From NCBI RefSeq assembly GCF_900167455.1, contig NZ_FUWJ01000002.1:1054305-1118304 (forward strand): DNA of 64,000 nucleotides, read 5' to 3'. Under the pieces are notes generated by a model, which saw only the letters and a list, made by a program, of their open reading frames with translations, was not told the DNA's origin and made no database searches. This stretch comes from Enhydrobacter aerosaccus. GTDB taxonomy: Bacteria > Pseudomonadota > Alphaproteobacteria > Reyranellales > Reyranellaceae. The position numbers and the translations under genes were made by a program. Each line of letters begins with the position of its first letter. Within the stretch, counting starts at the first letter, position 1. Below, piece by piece: positions 44,568 to 53,334 of the stretch.

Positions 44568-47411
44568 CTACTCCGCCGCGGCCTTGGCGATGCGGCGGCT
44601 GTGATCGGCCTGCCGCTCATACTCGCGCTGCCACTCGCTCGGTCCGTTGGAGGGTGAAACCTGCACCGCCGTGACCTTGTATTCAGGGCAGTTGGTCGCC
44701 CAGTCCGAGTAGTCGGTGGTGACGACGTTGGCCTGGGTCTGGGGATGATGGAACGTCGTGTAGACGACACCGGGCGCGACCCGCTCGGTGATACAGGCCT
44801 TGAGCGTGGTGCTGCCGGCGCGGCTGTCGAGCCTGATCCAATCGCCATCGCGCACGCCGCGCTGCTCGGCGTCGTGCGGATGGATTTCCAGAACGTCCTC
44901 CTCGTGCCAGATCACGTTGTCGGTGCGCCGCGTCTGCGCGCCGACATTGTATTGGCTGAGGATGCGGCCGGTCGTCAGCAGCAGCGGGAAACGCGGGCCG
45001 GTGCGTTCGTCCGTCGGCACGTACTCGGTGATCATGAAATTGCCCTTGCCGCGGACGAAGCCGCCGATATGCATCACCGGCGTACCCTCTGGCGCCGCTC
45101 CGTTGCACGGCCACTGGACCGAGCCCAGCCTGTCGAGCAGATCGTAGGAGACGCCGGCGAAGCTGGGGGTCAGCCGGGCGATCTCGTCCATGATTTCGGC
45201 GGGATGGTCGTAATGCATCTCGAAGCCCATGGCCTTGGCGATGGCCAGGGTGATCTCCCAGTCGGCCATGCCGTTGCGCGGCGTCATCACCTTGCGGACG
45301 CGATTGATGCGTCGTTCGGCATTGGTGAAGGTGCCGTCCTTCTCGAGGAAGGAGGATCCCGGCAGAAAAACGTGGGCGTAGTTCGCGGTTTCGTTCAGGA
45401 ACAGGTCCTGCACGACCACGCACTCCATGGCCGAGAGCGCCGCCACGACATGCTTGGTATTGGGGTCCGACTGCAGGATGTCTTCGCCCTGGACATACAG
45501 CCCCTTGAAGCTGCCTTCGATCGCCGCATCGAACATGTTCGGGATGCGCAGGCCGGGCTCGCGATCGAGCGGCCGGTTCCACAATGCCTCGAAGGCGTGG
45601 CGCGTGGCGTCGTCGGAGATGTGCCGATAGCCCGTAAGCTCGTGCGGGAACGATCCCATGTCGCACGAACCCTGGACGTTGTTCTGCCCGCGTAGAGGAT
45701 TCACGCCCACGCCCGGTCGTCCGATATTGCCGGTGACCATTGCCAGGTTGGCGATCGCCATGACCGATGTCGTGCCCTGGCTGTGTTCGGTCACGCCCAG
45801 GCCGTAATAGATGGCCGCGTTGCCGCCGGTGGCGTAGAGGCGCGCCGCGCCACGGATCGCCTCGGCCGGCACGCCCGATACCAGGCTGACCGCCTCCGGG
45901 CTGTTCTTCGGATCGGCGACAAACTGCATCCAGTACTCGAACGCATCGCGATCGCAGAAATCGCGGACGAAGGCCTCGTTGATGAGTCCTTCGGTCACGA
46001 TGACATGGGCCAAGGCGTTGAGGATCGCTGCGTTCGTGCCCGGCCGCAGCGCCAAGTGATAGTCCGCTTCGATATGCGGACTGCGGACGAGATCGGTGCG
46101 GCGCGGGTCGACGACGATGAGGTGAGCGCCCTGGCGCAGGCGCTTCTTGAGGCGCGAGCCGAACACCGGATGCGCATCGGTCGGATTGGCACCGATCACC
46201 AGCACGACGTCGGTATGCTCGATCGAATCGAAATCCTGCGTGCCGGCCGACGTGCCATAGGTCTGGCTGAGTCCATAGCCCGTCGGCGAGTGGCAGACGC
46301 GGGCGCAGGTATCGACATTGTTGTTGCCGAAGCCGCCGCGCACCAGCTTCTGGACCAGATAGGTCTCCTCGTTGGTGCAGCGTGACGAGGTGATGCCGCC
46401 GATCGAGAGGCGGCCATATTTTTCCTGGAGGCGCTTGAATTCCGACGCCACGCGGTCGATCGCCACCTCCCAGCTTACCTCCCGCCACGGCTGGTCGATG
46501 CTCTCGCGCATCATCGGCTTCAGGATGCGCTCACGATGATTGGCATAGCCCCAGGCAAAGCGGCCCTTGACGCAGGAGTGGCCGCGATTGGCCTTGCCCT
46601 CCTTGTAGGGCACCATGCGCACCACTTCCTCGCCGCGCATCTCGGCCTTGAAGCTGCACCCGACACCGCAATAGGCGCAGGTCGTCACCACGGAATGCTC
46701 GGGCGTGCCGATCTCGATCACGCTCTTCTCGGACAGCGTCGCCGTCGGGCAGGCCTGCACGCAGGCGCCGCACGAGACGCATTCTGAACTCAGGAAATTG
46801 TCCGCCAAAGCGCCGGCGGAGACCTTCGACCCGAATCCGCGACCCTGGATGGTCAAAGCGAAGGTGCCCTGGACCTCCTCGCACGCCCGGACGCATCGCG
46901 AGCAGACGATGCACTTGGAGGGATCGAACGTGAAATAGGGATTGGACTCGTCCTTCTCCTGCCCGAGATGGTTCGCGCCGTCATAACCGTAGCGCACCTC
47001 CCGCAGGCCGACCGCGCCGGCCATATCCTGCAGCTCGCAATCGCCATTGGCGGCGCAGGTCAGGCAGTCGAGCGGATGGTCGGAGATATAGAGCTCCATC
47101 ACGCCCCGGCGGATCTGCTTCAGCCGCTCGGTCTGGGTCGAAACGACCAGGCCAGGAGCGACCGGCGTGGTACAGGAGGCGGGAGTGCCGGACCGGCCCG
47201 CGATCTCGACCAGGCACAGCCGGCAGGAGCCGAAGGCCTCCAGCGAGTCGGTGGCGCAGAGCTTGGGCACCGAGATGCCAGCATCGACGGCGGCCCGCAT
47301 GATCGACGTGCCGGCCGGCACGGTGACCGTCTGGCCGTCGATGGTGAGCGTTACTTGTTCCTCCGCTCGGCTGAGCGGCGTGCCATAGTCCGTTTCGGAT
47401 ATGAGCGACAT
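44568..47411 (-). CDS. fdsA: NAD-dependent formate dehydrogenase alpha subunit (Cys type)
   Basis: The 947-residue protein begins with a 2Fe-2S domain (CATDSLEAFGSCRLCLV, CTTPV), a His-containing 4Fe-4S stretch (HPLDCLTCAANGDCELQ), two ferredoxin clusters (CIVCSRCVRAC; CVSCGACVQACP), then CAYCGVGC and the molybdopterin domains. The metal ligand is Cys373 in ARVCHSPTGYGL, in place of selenocysteine. It oxidises formate and hands electrons to FdsB/G. It overlaps neither neighbour; the gap to fdsB is 12 bases. Confidence 0.96.
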   Translation of the reverse strand: MSLISETDYGTPLSRAEEQVTLTIDGQTVTVPAGTSIMRAAVDAGISVPKLCATDSLEAFGSCRLCLVEIAGRSGTPASCTTPVAPGLVVSTQTERLKQIRRGVMELYISDHPLDCLTCAANGDCELQDMAGAVGLREVRYGYDGANHLGQEKDESNPYFTFDPSKCIVCSRCVRACEEVQGTFALTIQGRGFGSKVSAGALADNFLSSECVSCGACVQACPTATLSEKSVIEIGTPEHSVVTTCAYCGVGCSFKAEMRGEEVVRMVPYKEGKANRGHSCVKGRFAWGYANHRERILKPMMRESIDQPWREVSWEVAIDRVASEFKRLQEKYGRLSIGGITSSRCTNEETYLVQKLVRGGFGNNNVDTCARVCHSPTGYGLSQTYGTSAGTQDFDSIEHTDVVLVIGANPTDAHPVFGSRLKKRLRQGAHLIVVDPRRTDLVRSPHIEADYHLALRPGTNAAILNALAHVIVTEGLINEAFVRDFCDRDAFEYWMQFVADPKNSPEAVSLVSGVPAEAIRGAARLYATGGNAAIYYGLGVTEHSQGTTSVMAIANLAMVTGNIGRPGVGVNPLRGQNNVQGSCDMGSFPHELTGYRHISDDATRHAFEALWNRPLDREPGLRIPNMFDAAIEGSFKGLYVQGEDILQSDPNTKHVVAALSAMECVVVQDLFLNETANYAHVFLPGSSFLEKDGTFTNAERRINRVRKVMTPRNGMADWEITLAIAKAMGFEMHYDHPAEIMDEIARLTPSFAGVSYDLLDRLGSVQWPCNGAAPEGTPVMHIGGFVRGKGNFMITEYVPTDERTGPRFPLLLTTGRILSQYNVGAQTRRTDNVIWHEEDVLEIHPHDAEQRGVRDGDWIRLDSRAGSTTLKACITERVAPGVVYTTFHHPQTQANVVTTDYSDWATNCPEYKVTAVQVSPSNGPSEWQREYERQADHSRRIAKAAAE

Positions 47412-47423
47412 GGATCCTGTCCT

Positions 47424-48959
47424 TTAATCCGCCGCGGCCGCGAGGCGCGGACGGTTGAAGTCCTCAGGGAAGTGCTTGATCGCGCTCGCGACCGGATAGG
47501 GCGTGAAACCGCCCAAGGCGCAGAGCGAGCCGAATTTCAGCGTCTGGCAGAGATCCTCGATCAGGGCGAGATTGGCTTCGACACGCTCGCCGCGGATGAC
47601 CTTGTCCATGGTCTCCACGCCGCGCCTGGACCCGAGGCGGCAGGGAGTACACTTGCCGCAGGATTCGATCGCGCAGAATTCGAACGCAAAGCGCGCCTGA
47701 CGGGCCATGTCGACCGTGTCGTCGAACACGACGACGCCGCCATGCCCGATCAAGCCGTCGCGGGCGGCGAAGGCTTCGTAATCGAACGGCGTGTTGAACA
47801 AGGCGCGCGGGAAATAGGCGCCGAGCGGACCCCCGACCTGGACCGCCCGGATCGGCCGTCCGGTGCGTGTGCCGCCACCGATGTCCTCGACGATCTCGCC
47901 CAGCGAGAGGCCGAAGGCGGCCTCGAACAGGCCGGCATACTTGACGTTGCCGGCGAGCTGGATCGGCATGGTGCCGCGCGACCGACCCATGCCAAGGGTC
48001 GCGTAGTGCTCGGCCCCATCCGCCAGGATGGCCGGAACGGTGGCCAGGGAGATCAGGTTGTTGATGACGGTCGGCCTGCCGAACAGGCCCTTGTGCGCGG
48101 GAAGCGGCGGCTTGGCGCGGACCTGACCGCGCTTGCCTTCCAGGCTTTCCAGCAACGAGGTCTCCTCGCCGCAGACGTAAGCGCCCGCCCCGACGCGCAC
48201 CTCGATGTCGAACCTCAACTCGCCACCGATCATCCCGTCGCCCCGGGCAAGGGCGACGGCCTGCTCCATGACCCGAACGGCGTCGGGATACTCGGAGCGG
48301 ATATAGACGTAGCCCTTGGTGGCACCAACGGCGAGACCGGCGATGGCCATGCCCTCGATCAGCAGGAAGGGATCGCCTTCCAGGATCATGCGATCGGCGT
48401 ACGTGCCCGAATCGCCTTCGTCGGTGTTGCAGACGATGTATTTCCTGTCCGCCGCCGCGTCGGCGACGGTCTTCCACTTGATGCCAGTGGGAAAGCCTGC
48501 GCCGCCGCGGCCGCGCAATCCGGATTTGGTGACCTCATCGATGATCTTCGCGGGCCCGAGGCTCCAGGCACGCTCGAGCCCTCTCCCGCCGCCATGAGCA
48601 CAGTAATCGGCGAGCGACAGCGGATCGACGATGCCGCAGCGGGCAAAAGTGATGCGCGTCTGGCGCTTCAGGAACGGCAGTTCTTCCGGCCGGCCGAGAT
48701 GCAAGGGATGCGACGCACCGAAGCCGGCGGCAAACAGCGACGGCACGTCGGCCGGCGTCACCGGGCCGAAGCCGATACGGCCCGAGGGAGTCTCGATCTC
48801 GACCATCGGTTCGAGCCAGAACAGACCACGCGAGCCGGTACGGACGATCTCGAGGACCTGCCCCGTGCGCTCGCCCTCGGCTGCCAGGGCCGCAGCCACG
48901 CGATCCGCTCCCACGGCGCGGGCCGCAGCATCGCGCGGCACGAAGAGGCGCATCGTCAT
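47424..48959 (-). CDS. fdsB: NAD-dependent formate dehydrogenase beta subunit (FMN, NAD site)
   Basis: The 511-residue protein has an N-terminal thioredoxin-like part and the NuoF-like core: GLRGRGGAGFPTGIKW near residue 150, NTDEGDSGTYADRM, GAYVCGEETSLLESLEGKRG and the 4Fe-4S motif ESCGKCTPCRLG. It passes electrons to NAD+. Its start overlaps the fdsG stop as ATGA. Confidence 0.96.
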   Translation of the reverse strand: MTMRLFVPRDAAARAVGADRVAAALAAEGERTGQVLEIVRTGSRGLFWLEPMVEIETPSGRIGFGPVTPADVPSLFAAGFGASHPLHLGRPEELPFLKRQTRITFARCGIVDPLSLADYCAHGGGRGLERAWSLGPAKIIDEVTKSGLRGRGGAGFPTGIKWKTVADAAADRKYIVCNTDEGDSGTYADRMILEGDPFLLIEGMAIAGLAVGATKGYVYIRSEYPDAVRVMEQAVALARGDGMIGGELRFDIEVRVGAGAYVCGEETSLLESLEGKRGQVRAKPPLPAHKGLFGRPTVINNLISLATVPAILADGAEHYATLGMGRSRGTMPIQLAGNVKYAGLFEAAFGLSLGEIVEDIGGGTRTGRPIRAVQVGGPLGAYFPRALFNTPFDYEAFAARDGLIGHGGVVVFDDTVDMARQARFAFEFCAIESCGKCTPCRLGSRRGVETMDKVIRGERVEANLALIEDLCQTLKFGSLCALGGFTPYPVASAIKHFPEDFNRPRLAAAAD

Positions 48960-49420
48960 CGGCCCACCTCCCGCGCGATTTCCTCTATGCAGGTCGCGTC
49001 CAGCCTCGCCATCGGCTCGCTATCAAGCAGCGCCGAGGGCGAACAGGCGCAGAGGCCAAGGCAATAGGTCGGTTCGATCGTCAGTCGGCCATCCGGCGTC
49101 GTCTCGCCCCAGGTCAGACCGAAATGCTTCAACACCTGCTCGGCCAGCGCCTCGCTGTTCATTGCCTGGCAGGACTCGGCACGGCAGATCTTGAGGACGT
49201 GGCGACCGGCCGGCCGCTCGCGGAAATCATGATAGAAAGAGACGACTCCCTGGACCTCGGCACGGGTAAGGTTCAACACCTGCGCAATAAAGGGAATGGC
49301 CTCGGCCGGGACATGACCGAAGGTGGCCTGCACATCGTGCAGGATCGGCAGCAATGCGCCTTCGCGGCCGTCATGGCGATGCATGATTTCGGCAGCCTGC
49401 GCTTCGTTCCACGCCGGCAT
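48956..49420 (-). CDS. fdsG: NAD-dependent formate dehydrogenase gamma subunit
   Basis: The 154-residue NuoE-like protein carries one 2Fe-2S cluster (CRAESCQ near residue 84; CLGLCACSP near residue 125) and the GVVSFYHDF stretch. It is the first gene of the fdsGBAD operon and follows the LysR gene by 155 bases containing the candidate operators. Confidence 0.95.
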   Translation of the reverse strand: MPAWNEAQAAEIMHRHDGREGALLPILHDVQATFGHVPAEAIPFIAQVLNLTRAEVQGVVSFYHDFRERPAGRHVLKICRAESCQAMNSEALAEQVLKHFGLTWGETTPDGRLTIEPTYCLGLCACSPSALLDSEPMARLDATCIEEIAREVGR

Positions 49421-49498
49421 GAGCGTTTCTCCAATGATGAATAAGGATCGACGCCCGGCCGCTGTTACTCAATAAAGCTGTGGCATGCTGCAATAGAA

Positions 49499-49558
49499 CA
49501 AATCTATCGATTTGCTCGACTACCCGCCCAAAAGACTATTATTCTCTGCTACTAATAG
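49499..49558. promoter_or_regulatory. Candidate LysR operators before fdsG
   Basis: CTATTA at 49536-49541 and TAATAG at 49553-49558 are complementary with 11 bases between, the T-N11-A form of a LysR site. A second inverted repeat CAAATC/GATTTG spans 49499-49514. The region is AT-rich, unlike its surroundings. Confidence 0.6.
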
Positions 49559-49575
49559 TGTGGATGAAAATCGGA

Positions 49576-50481
49576 TTAACTAGATATAGGCTTCGCCATC
49601 TGCCGTGCGACTGCCTTTGCTTGCGTCACAAGCGCCGAGACGAGCGAGGTCATCGGCTCGCGCGGGGGCACGACGAGGCCGATCTGGTGCACCGCCTCGG
49701 GCTCGACGATGGGAATCGAGCGCAGCCGCTCGGTCAGCCCCAGCGTCTCGGCCAGCTTCTCCGGCATCACGCTCGCCCATCTGCCGGTACGGACATGGGA
49801 AAAGAGCACGATCATGGAATTGGATTCGAGCGTCGGCTCGAGACTGCCTCCGGCCGCATTCAGGAGCTGATCGATGATGCGCCGGTTCTGCATGTCCGGT
49901 GTCAGGAGACAAAGCGGGATCTTCGCCACCTCCGACCAAGTGACGCGATCATGATCGCCCAGCGGGCTCCCAGCCGACGTCAGCAGCCGGTACTGCTCCC
50001 GATAAAGCGGCACCGCCCGCATGCGGCCGAGCGGCTCGTTGTCGATATAGGTCAGACCGGCATCGACCTCGAGATTCTCCAGCATCGACAGCACTTCGAT
50101 GGAGGTGCGCGACAGGATGGTGAACTTAACGTCGGGGTGTTTGGCACGATAGGGCGTGGTCAGCGCAGACACCATGGCGAGCGCGGTCGGAATGGCCGCG
50201 ATCTTGAGATGGCCGCTCAGGCCCTTCTTCAACGCCTGCACTTCCTGCCGCATGGCGCGCGCATCGGCGACGATGCCGCGCGCCCATTCGAGGACGCGCT
50301 CGCCCTCGGAGGTGAAACCCAGGAAGCGCGACGTGCGCTGCACCAGCATGACGCCCAGCGTGTCTTCGAGCTGCTTGATGCCGGCCGAGAAAGTGGGCTG
50401 CGTTACGCCGCACTGCTCGGCTGCCCTGCCGAAATTTCGTTCGCGGGCCAATGCCAGCAGGTATTCGAGTTTGTCGATCAT
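49576..50481 (-). CDS. LysR-family regulator, probably of the fds operon
   Basis: The 301-residue protein has the LysR start MIDKLEYLLALARERNFGRAAEQCGVTQPTFSAGIKQLEDTLG and the effector domain (GHLKIAAIPTALA, CLLTPDMQNRR). It reads in the same direction as fdsG, 155 bases upstream, so it may be co-controlled or an activator of formate oxidation. The family role as formate-linked regulator (FdsR-like) is inferred from context. Confidence 0.92.
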   Translation of the reverse strand: MIDKLEYLLALARERNFGRAAEQCGVTQPTFSAGIKQLEDTLGVMLVQRTSRFLGFTSEGERVLEWARGIVADARAMRQEVQALKKGLSGHLKIAAIPTALAMVSALTTPYRAKHPDVKFTILSRTSIEVLSMLENLEVDAGLTYIDNEPLGRMRAVPLYREQYRLLTSAGSPLGDHDRVTWSEVAKIPLCLLTPDMQNRRIIDQLLNAAGGSLEPTLESNSMIVLFSHVRTGRWASVMPEKLAETLGLTERLRSIPIVEPEAVHQIGLVVPPREPMTSLVSALVTQAKAVARQMAKPISS

Positions 50482-50497
50482 CGTCCCGGGAGCGTCC

Positions 50498-51580
50498 TCA
50501 CAGTCCCAACGTCAATTGCGGCGGCGCCCGCTCCGCCTCCGTCCGCGCCGCCATATTCGACAGCGATACGCCCAGCAGCCGGACCTTCTTCTGCAGCGGA
50601 AAGATCGAGCGCACCAGCTCGATGCTCGCCTGTTCGAGGTCGATCCGGCTCCCCACCGGAGAGGACAGCGTACGGCTGCGGGTAACGATCTGGAAATCCG
50701 CATACTTGATCTTCACCGTCACGGTCCGTCCCGCCGTCCCGGTCCGCTCGCAATAGCTCCAGACATCGTCCAGCACGGACAGCACCCCCTCCTCGATGTC
50801 GATCGGGCGACCCAAATCCTGGGGGAAGGTCGTCTCCGAACCGATCGACTTTCGCGGCCTGTCCGGCACGACGCGCCGGTCGTCCTGTCCCCGCGCAATG
50901 GCATGATAGTAAGCACCCGACTTGCCGAAATTCTGCTGCAGGAATTCGAGCGACTGGGCTTTGAGATCGGCGCCGGTATGGATACCCAGTCGCTGCATCT
51001 TGGCCTCGGTCGCCGGACCGATCCCGTGGAATTTCCCGACCGGCAGGCTCTCGACGAACAGCGGCCCCTTCTCCGGCCGGATAACGAATTGGCCGTTGGG
51101 CTTGCGATGATCCGAGGCGAGCTTGGCCAGGAATTTGTTGTAGGAGATTCCGGCCGAGGCCGTGAGCCCCGTCTGCTCCAGGATGCGGGCTCGGATCTCG
51201 CGCGCGATCTCGGAGGCCAGCGGCATGTTCTTGAGATTGGTCGTAACGTCGAGATAGGCCTCGTCGAGCGACAGCGGTTCGACCAGCGGCGTGTACTCCA
51301 GAAAGATGACGCGGATCTGCCGCGACACTTCCTTGTAGACCTCGAAGCGCGGTTTCACGAACAGAAGCTCCGGGCATAGCCGCCGTGCTGTCGTCGAAGG
51401 CATGGCCGAGCGCACGCCGAAGCGGCGCGCCTCGTAGCTCGCTGCCATGACAACGCCGCGCTCGCGGCTGCCGCCGACGGCGACCGGCTTGTCGCGTAAC
51501 GACGGATCGTCGCGCTGCTCCACGGATGCATAGAACGCATCCATGTCGAGGTGGATGATCTTGCGGGTTTCCTCCGCCAT
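50498..51580 (-). CDS. dinB: DNA polymerase IV
   Basis: The 360-residue Y-family polymerase has HLDMDAFYASVEQRD at the start, the catalytic SLDEAYLDVT, GISYNKFLAKLASD and the helix-hairpin-helix stretch PVGKFHGIGPATEAKMQRLGI. It carries out error-prone translesion synthesis. A short C-terminal part (APPQLTLGL) resembles the beta-clamp binding motif. Confidence 0.96.
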   Translation of the reverse strand: MAEETRKIIHLDMDAFYASVEQRDDPSLRDKPVAVGGSRERGVVMAASYEARRFGVRSAMPSTTARRLCPELLFVKPRFEVYKEVSRQIRVIFLEYTPLVEPLSLDEAYLDVTTNLKNMPLASEIAREIRARILEQTGLTASAGISYNKFLAKLASDHRKPNGQFVIRPEKGPLFVESLPVGKFHGIGPATEAKMQRLGIHTGADLKAQSLEFLQQNFGKSGAYYHAIARGQDDRRVVPDRPRKSIGSETTFPQDLGRPIDIEEGVLSVLDDVWSYCERTGTAGRTVTVKIKYADFQIVTRSRTLSSPVGSRIDLEQASIELVRSIFPLQKKVRLLGVSLSNMAARTEAERAPPQLTLGL

Positions 51581-51631
51581 GCCTCAGCCTATCCTCCCGC
51601 GGCCCGATGCGGGAGAGGCCGCAGCGGGCGG

Positions 51632-52054
51632 CTATCCTCCGGAAAAAATCCGTCCCGGGGCCTCAGCCTTGCTCATCCGATCGGCGGGATGCTTGTCACG
51701 GTGTTCGACATACTCGACCCGCATCCCGTCCGGATGTCTTACCAACATATTCCAGCCGGTCGGGACGGCCTTGGGCGGCGCGAGCACCTCGGCGCCGATC
51801 GTCGGCAGATATCTGGCGTAGCCCTCGATATCCTCGACCATGAAGGTGGCCTGCGTCTCGAGGAAGGGAGCCAGGCCTTCCGCCGTCCCGGCCACGAACA
51901 GGATCGAGCCGACCTGTGCCAGCCGCAGATTGTATCGGGGATAATCGAAGCGCAGCCGCGCCTTTTGGCCAATCAGCCCTTCGTAGAACCGCACCGCCTC
52001 ATCGAGGTCTGCCAGGGGCAGATACCGGCGCACCAGAATGTTCAGGATTTCCAT
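51632..52054 (-). CDS. VOC-family (glyoxalase/bleomycin-resistance-like) protein
   Basis: The 140-residue protein has the two-half VOC fold (VRRYLPLADLDEAVRFYEGLIG; WNMLVRHPDGMRVEYVEH). ATG 52054 lies inside the 3' end of the MerR gene, a 56-base overlap, so both are made from one message. Binding or turnover of a small toxic compound sensed by the regulator is likely. Confidence 0.85.
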   Translation of the reverse strand: MEILNILVRRYLPLADLDEAVRFYEGLIGQKARLRFDYPRYNLRLAQVGSILFVAGTAEGLAPFLETQATFMVEDIEGYARYLPTIGAEVLAPPKAVPTGWNMLVRHPDGMRVEYVEHRDKHPADRMSKAEAPGRIFSGG

Positions 52055-52439
52055 CGCCAGGCCCTTCCTTGCCGTGGTCGCTCGTCGATGAGGCCGCCAC
52101 GGCCTGTTGCTGACGGACAAGGCGCTCGGCAACCCGTCGGCGGCGGTTGGTCAGAGCATCGACAAGCCGGTCGATCTGCTCGAGCTTGTTGCGCAGCGCG
52201 GCAGTACAAATAGGAGGGCCGGCGCCGGCGTCGAGCGCCGCCGCTAGGGCCCGCACCTCGCGAGTCGAAAAGCCCGCCGCGATGAGGTCGCGGACCCAGG
52301 CCGCCCGTTGCACATCTGCCTCCGACAGGCTGCGATAGCCGTTATCGAGACGGGCGGCCCGCAGCAAGCCCGCCGCCTCGTAGTGGCGCAGCATCCGTGC
52401 GCTGACCTGGAGTTTTCGAGCCGCTTCCCGCATACGCAT
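51999..52439 (-). CDS. MerR-family transcriptional regulator
   Basis: The 146-residue protein starts with the MerR HTH and wing (MREAARKLQVSARMLRHYEAAGLL, NGYRSLSEADVQ) and a coiled-coil dimer helix (EQIDRLVDALTNRRRRVAERLV). The final 20 residues overlap the VOC gene and are Gly/Pro-rich, so the real product may not need them. It probably controls the VOC gene. Confidence 0.88.
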   Translation of the reverse strand: MRMREAARKLQVSARMLRHYEAAGLLRAARLDNGYRSLSEADVQRAAWVRDLIAAGFSTREVRALAAALDAGAGPPICTAALRNKLEQIDRLVDALTNRRRRVAERLVRQQQAVAASSTSDHGKEGPGDGNPEHSGAPVSAPGRPR

Positions 52440-52539
52440 GTCCTTGACCTCGCGCTCAGGCTAAGGCCTTCACACTAGTGACAAGGTCAAGCGCCAAACA
52501 AGCGGTACAACGACCAAGGAGAAGGTCGTCGGCGGTCCG

Positions 52540-53334
52540 CTACCAGTCCGCCGCCATGCCCAGCAGACTCAACGCCTCGCGGCGCAGACGCAGGAGTTCC
52601 GGATGGTCGCGGTGGCGAGGATAAGGCAAATCCACCGCCAGGTCTGCGCGCACGCGGGCCGGCCGATCGCTGAAGACGATCACCCGGTTGGCCAACAGCA
52701 GTGCTTCCTCGACATCGTGCGTCACCATCAGCACGGTGAATCCGCGCCTCTGCCACAGACGTGTGATCTCGCCCTGCATCGCCAGGCGCGTCAGGCTGTC
52801 GAGCTTGCCCAGCGGCTCGTCGAGGATCAGCAGGCTGGGGTCGTTCACCAGCGCCCGCGCCAGCGAGGCACGTTGTGCCATACCGCCGGAAAGCTGATGG
52901 GGATAGGCCTTGGCGAACTTCTCCAGGCCGACCAGCGCCAGCGCGGCATCGACCCGCTCGCGCTGCTGCTTCAGCAGGCCCCGTGTCTCCAAGCCGAGTG
53001 AAGCGTTCCGCCATACCGTCCGCCATGGGTAAAGCGTCGGGTCCTGAAAGACCACGACACGCGACGGGTCCGGGCCCGTCACGTCGGCGCCGTCGACGAT
53101 CAGTCGACCGGCGCGCGGCGTGTCGAGACCCGCAATCAACCGCAGCAAGGTCGACTTGCCGCAGCCGCTGGGCCCGAGCAGAGCGACGAACTCGCCGGGT
53201 TCGACGCGGAAGGACACATCCTCCAGCACCGGCAGATAGTCGCCATGCAACGCGAACCCGTGATCGATGTCGACAATATCGACGGCGGCACCGGGTGCCG
53301 TGCCGACATTCACCGCTTCGGCCAGCGCTACCAT
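52540..53334 (-). CDS. ABC transporter ATP-binding protein, SsuB/TauB type
   Basis: The 264-residue ATPase shows Walker A GPSGCGKST, Q-loop FQDPTLYPWR, signature LSGGMAQR, Walker B LLILDEPLGKLD and the switch His in MVTHDVEEALL. ATG 53334 overlaps the permease stop by 7 bases. It is the last gene of the operon. Confidence 0.95.
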   Translation of the reverse strand: MVALAEAVNVGTAPGAAVDIVDIDHGFALHGDYLPVLEDVSFRVEPGEFVALLGPSGCGKSTLLRLIAGLDTPRAGRLIVDGADVTGPDPSRVVVFQDPTLYPWRTVWRNASLGLETRGLLKQQRERVDAALALVGLEKFAKAYPHQLSGGMAQRASLARALVNDPSLLILDEPLGKLDSLTRLAMQGEITRLWQRRGFTVLMVTHDVEEALLLANRVIVFSDRPARVRADLAVDLPYPRHRDHPELLRLRREALSLLGMAADW

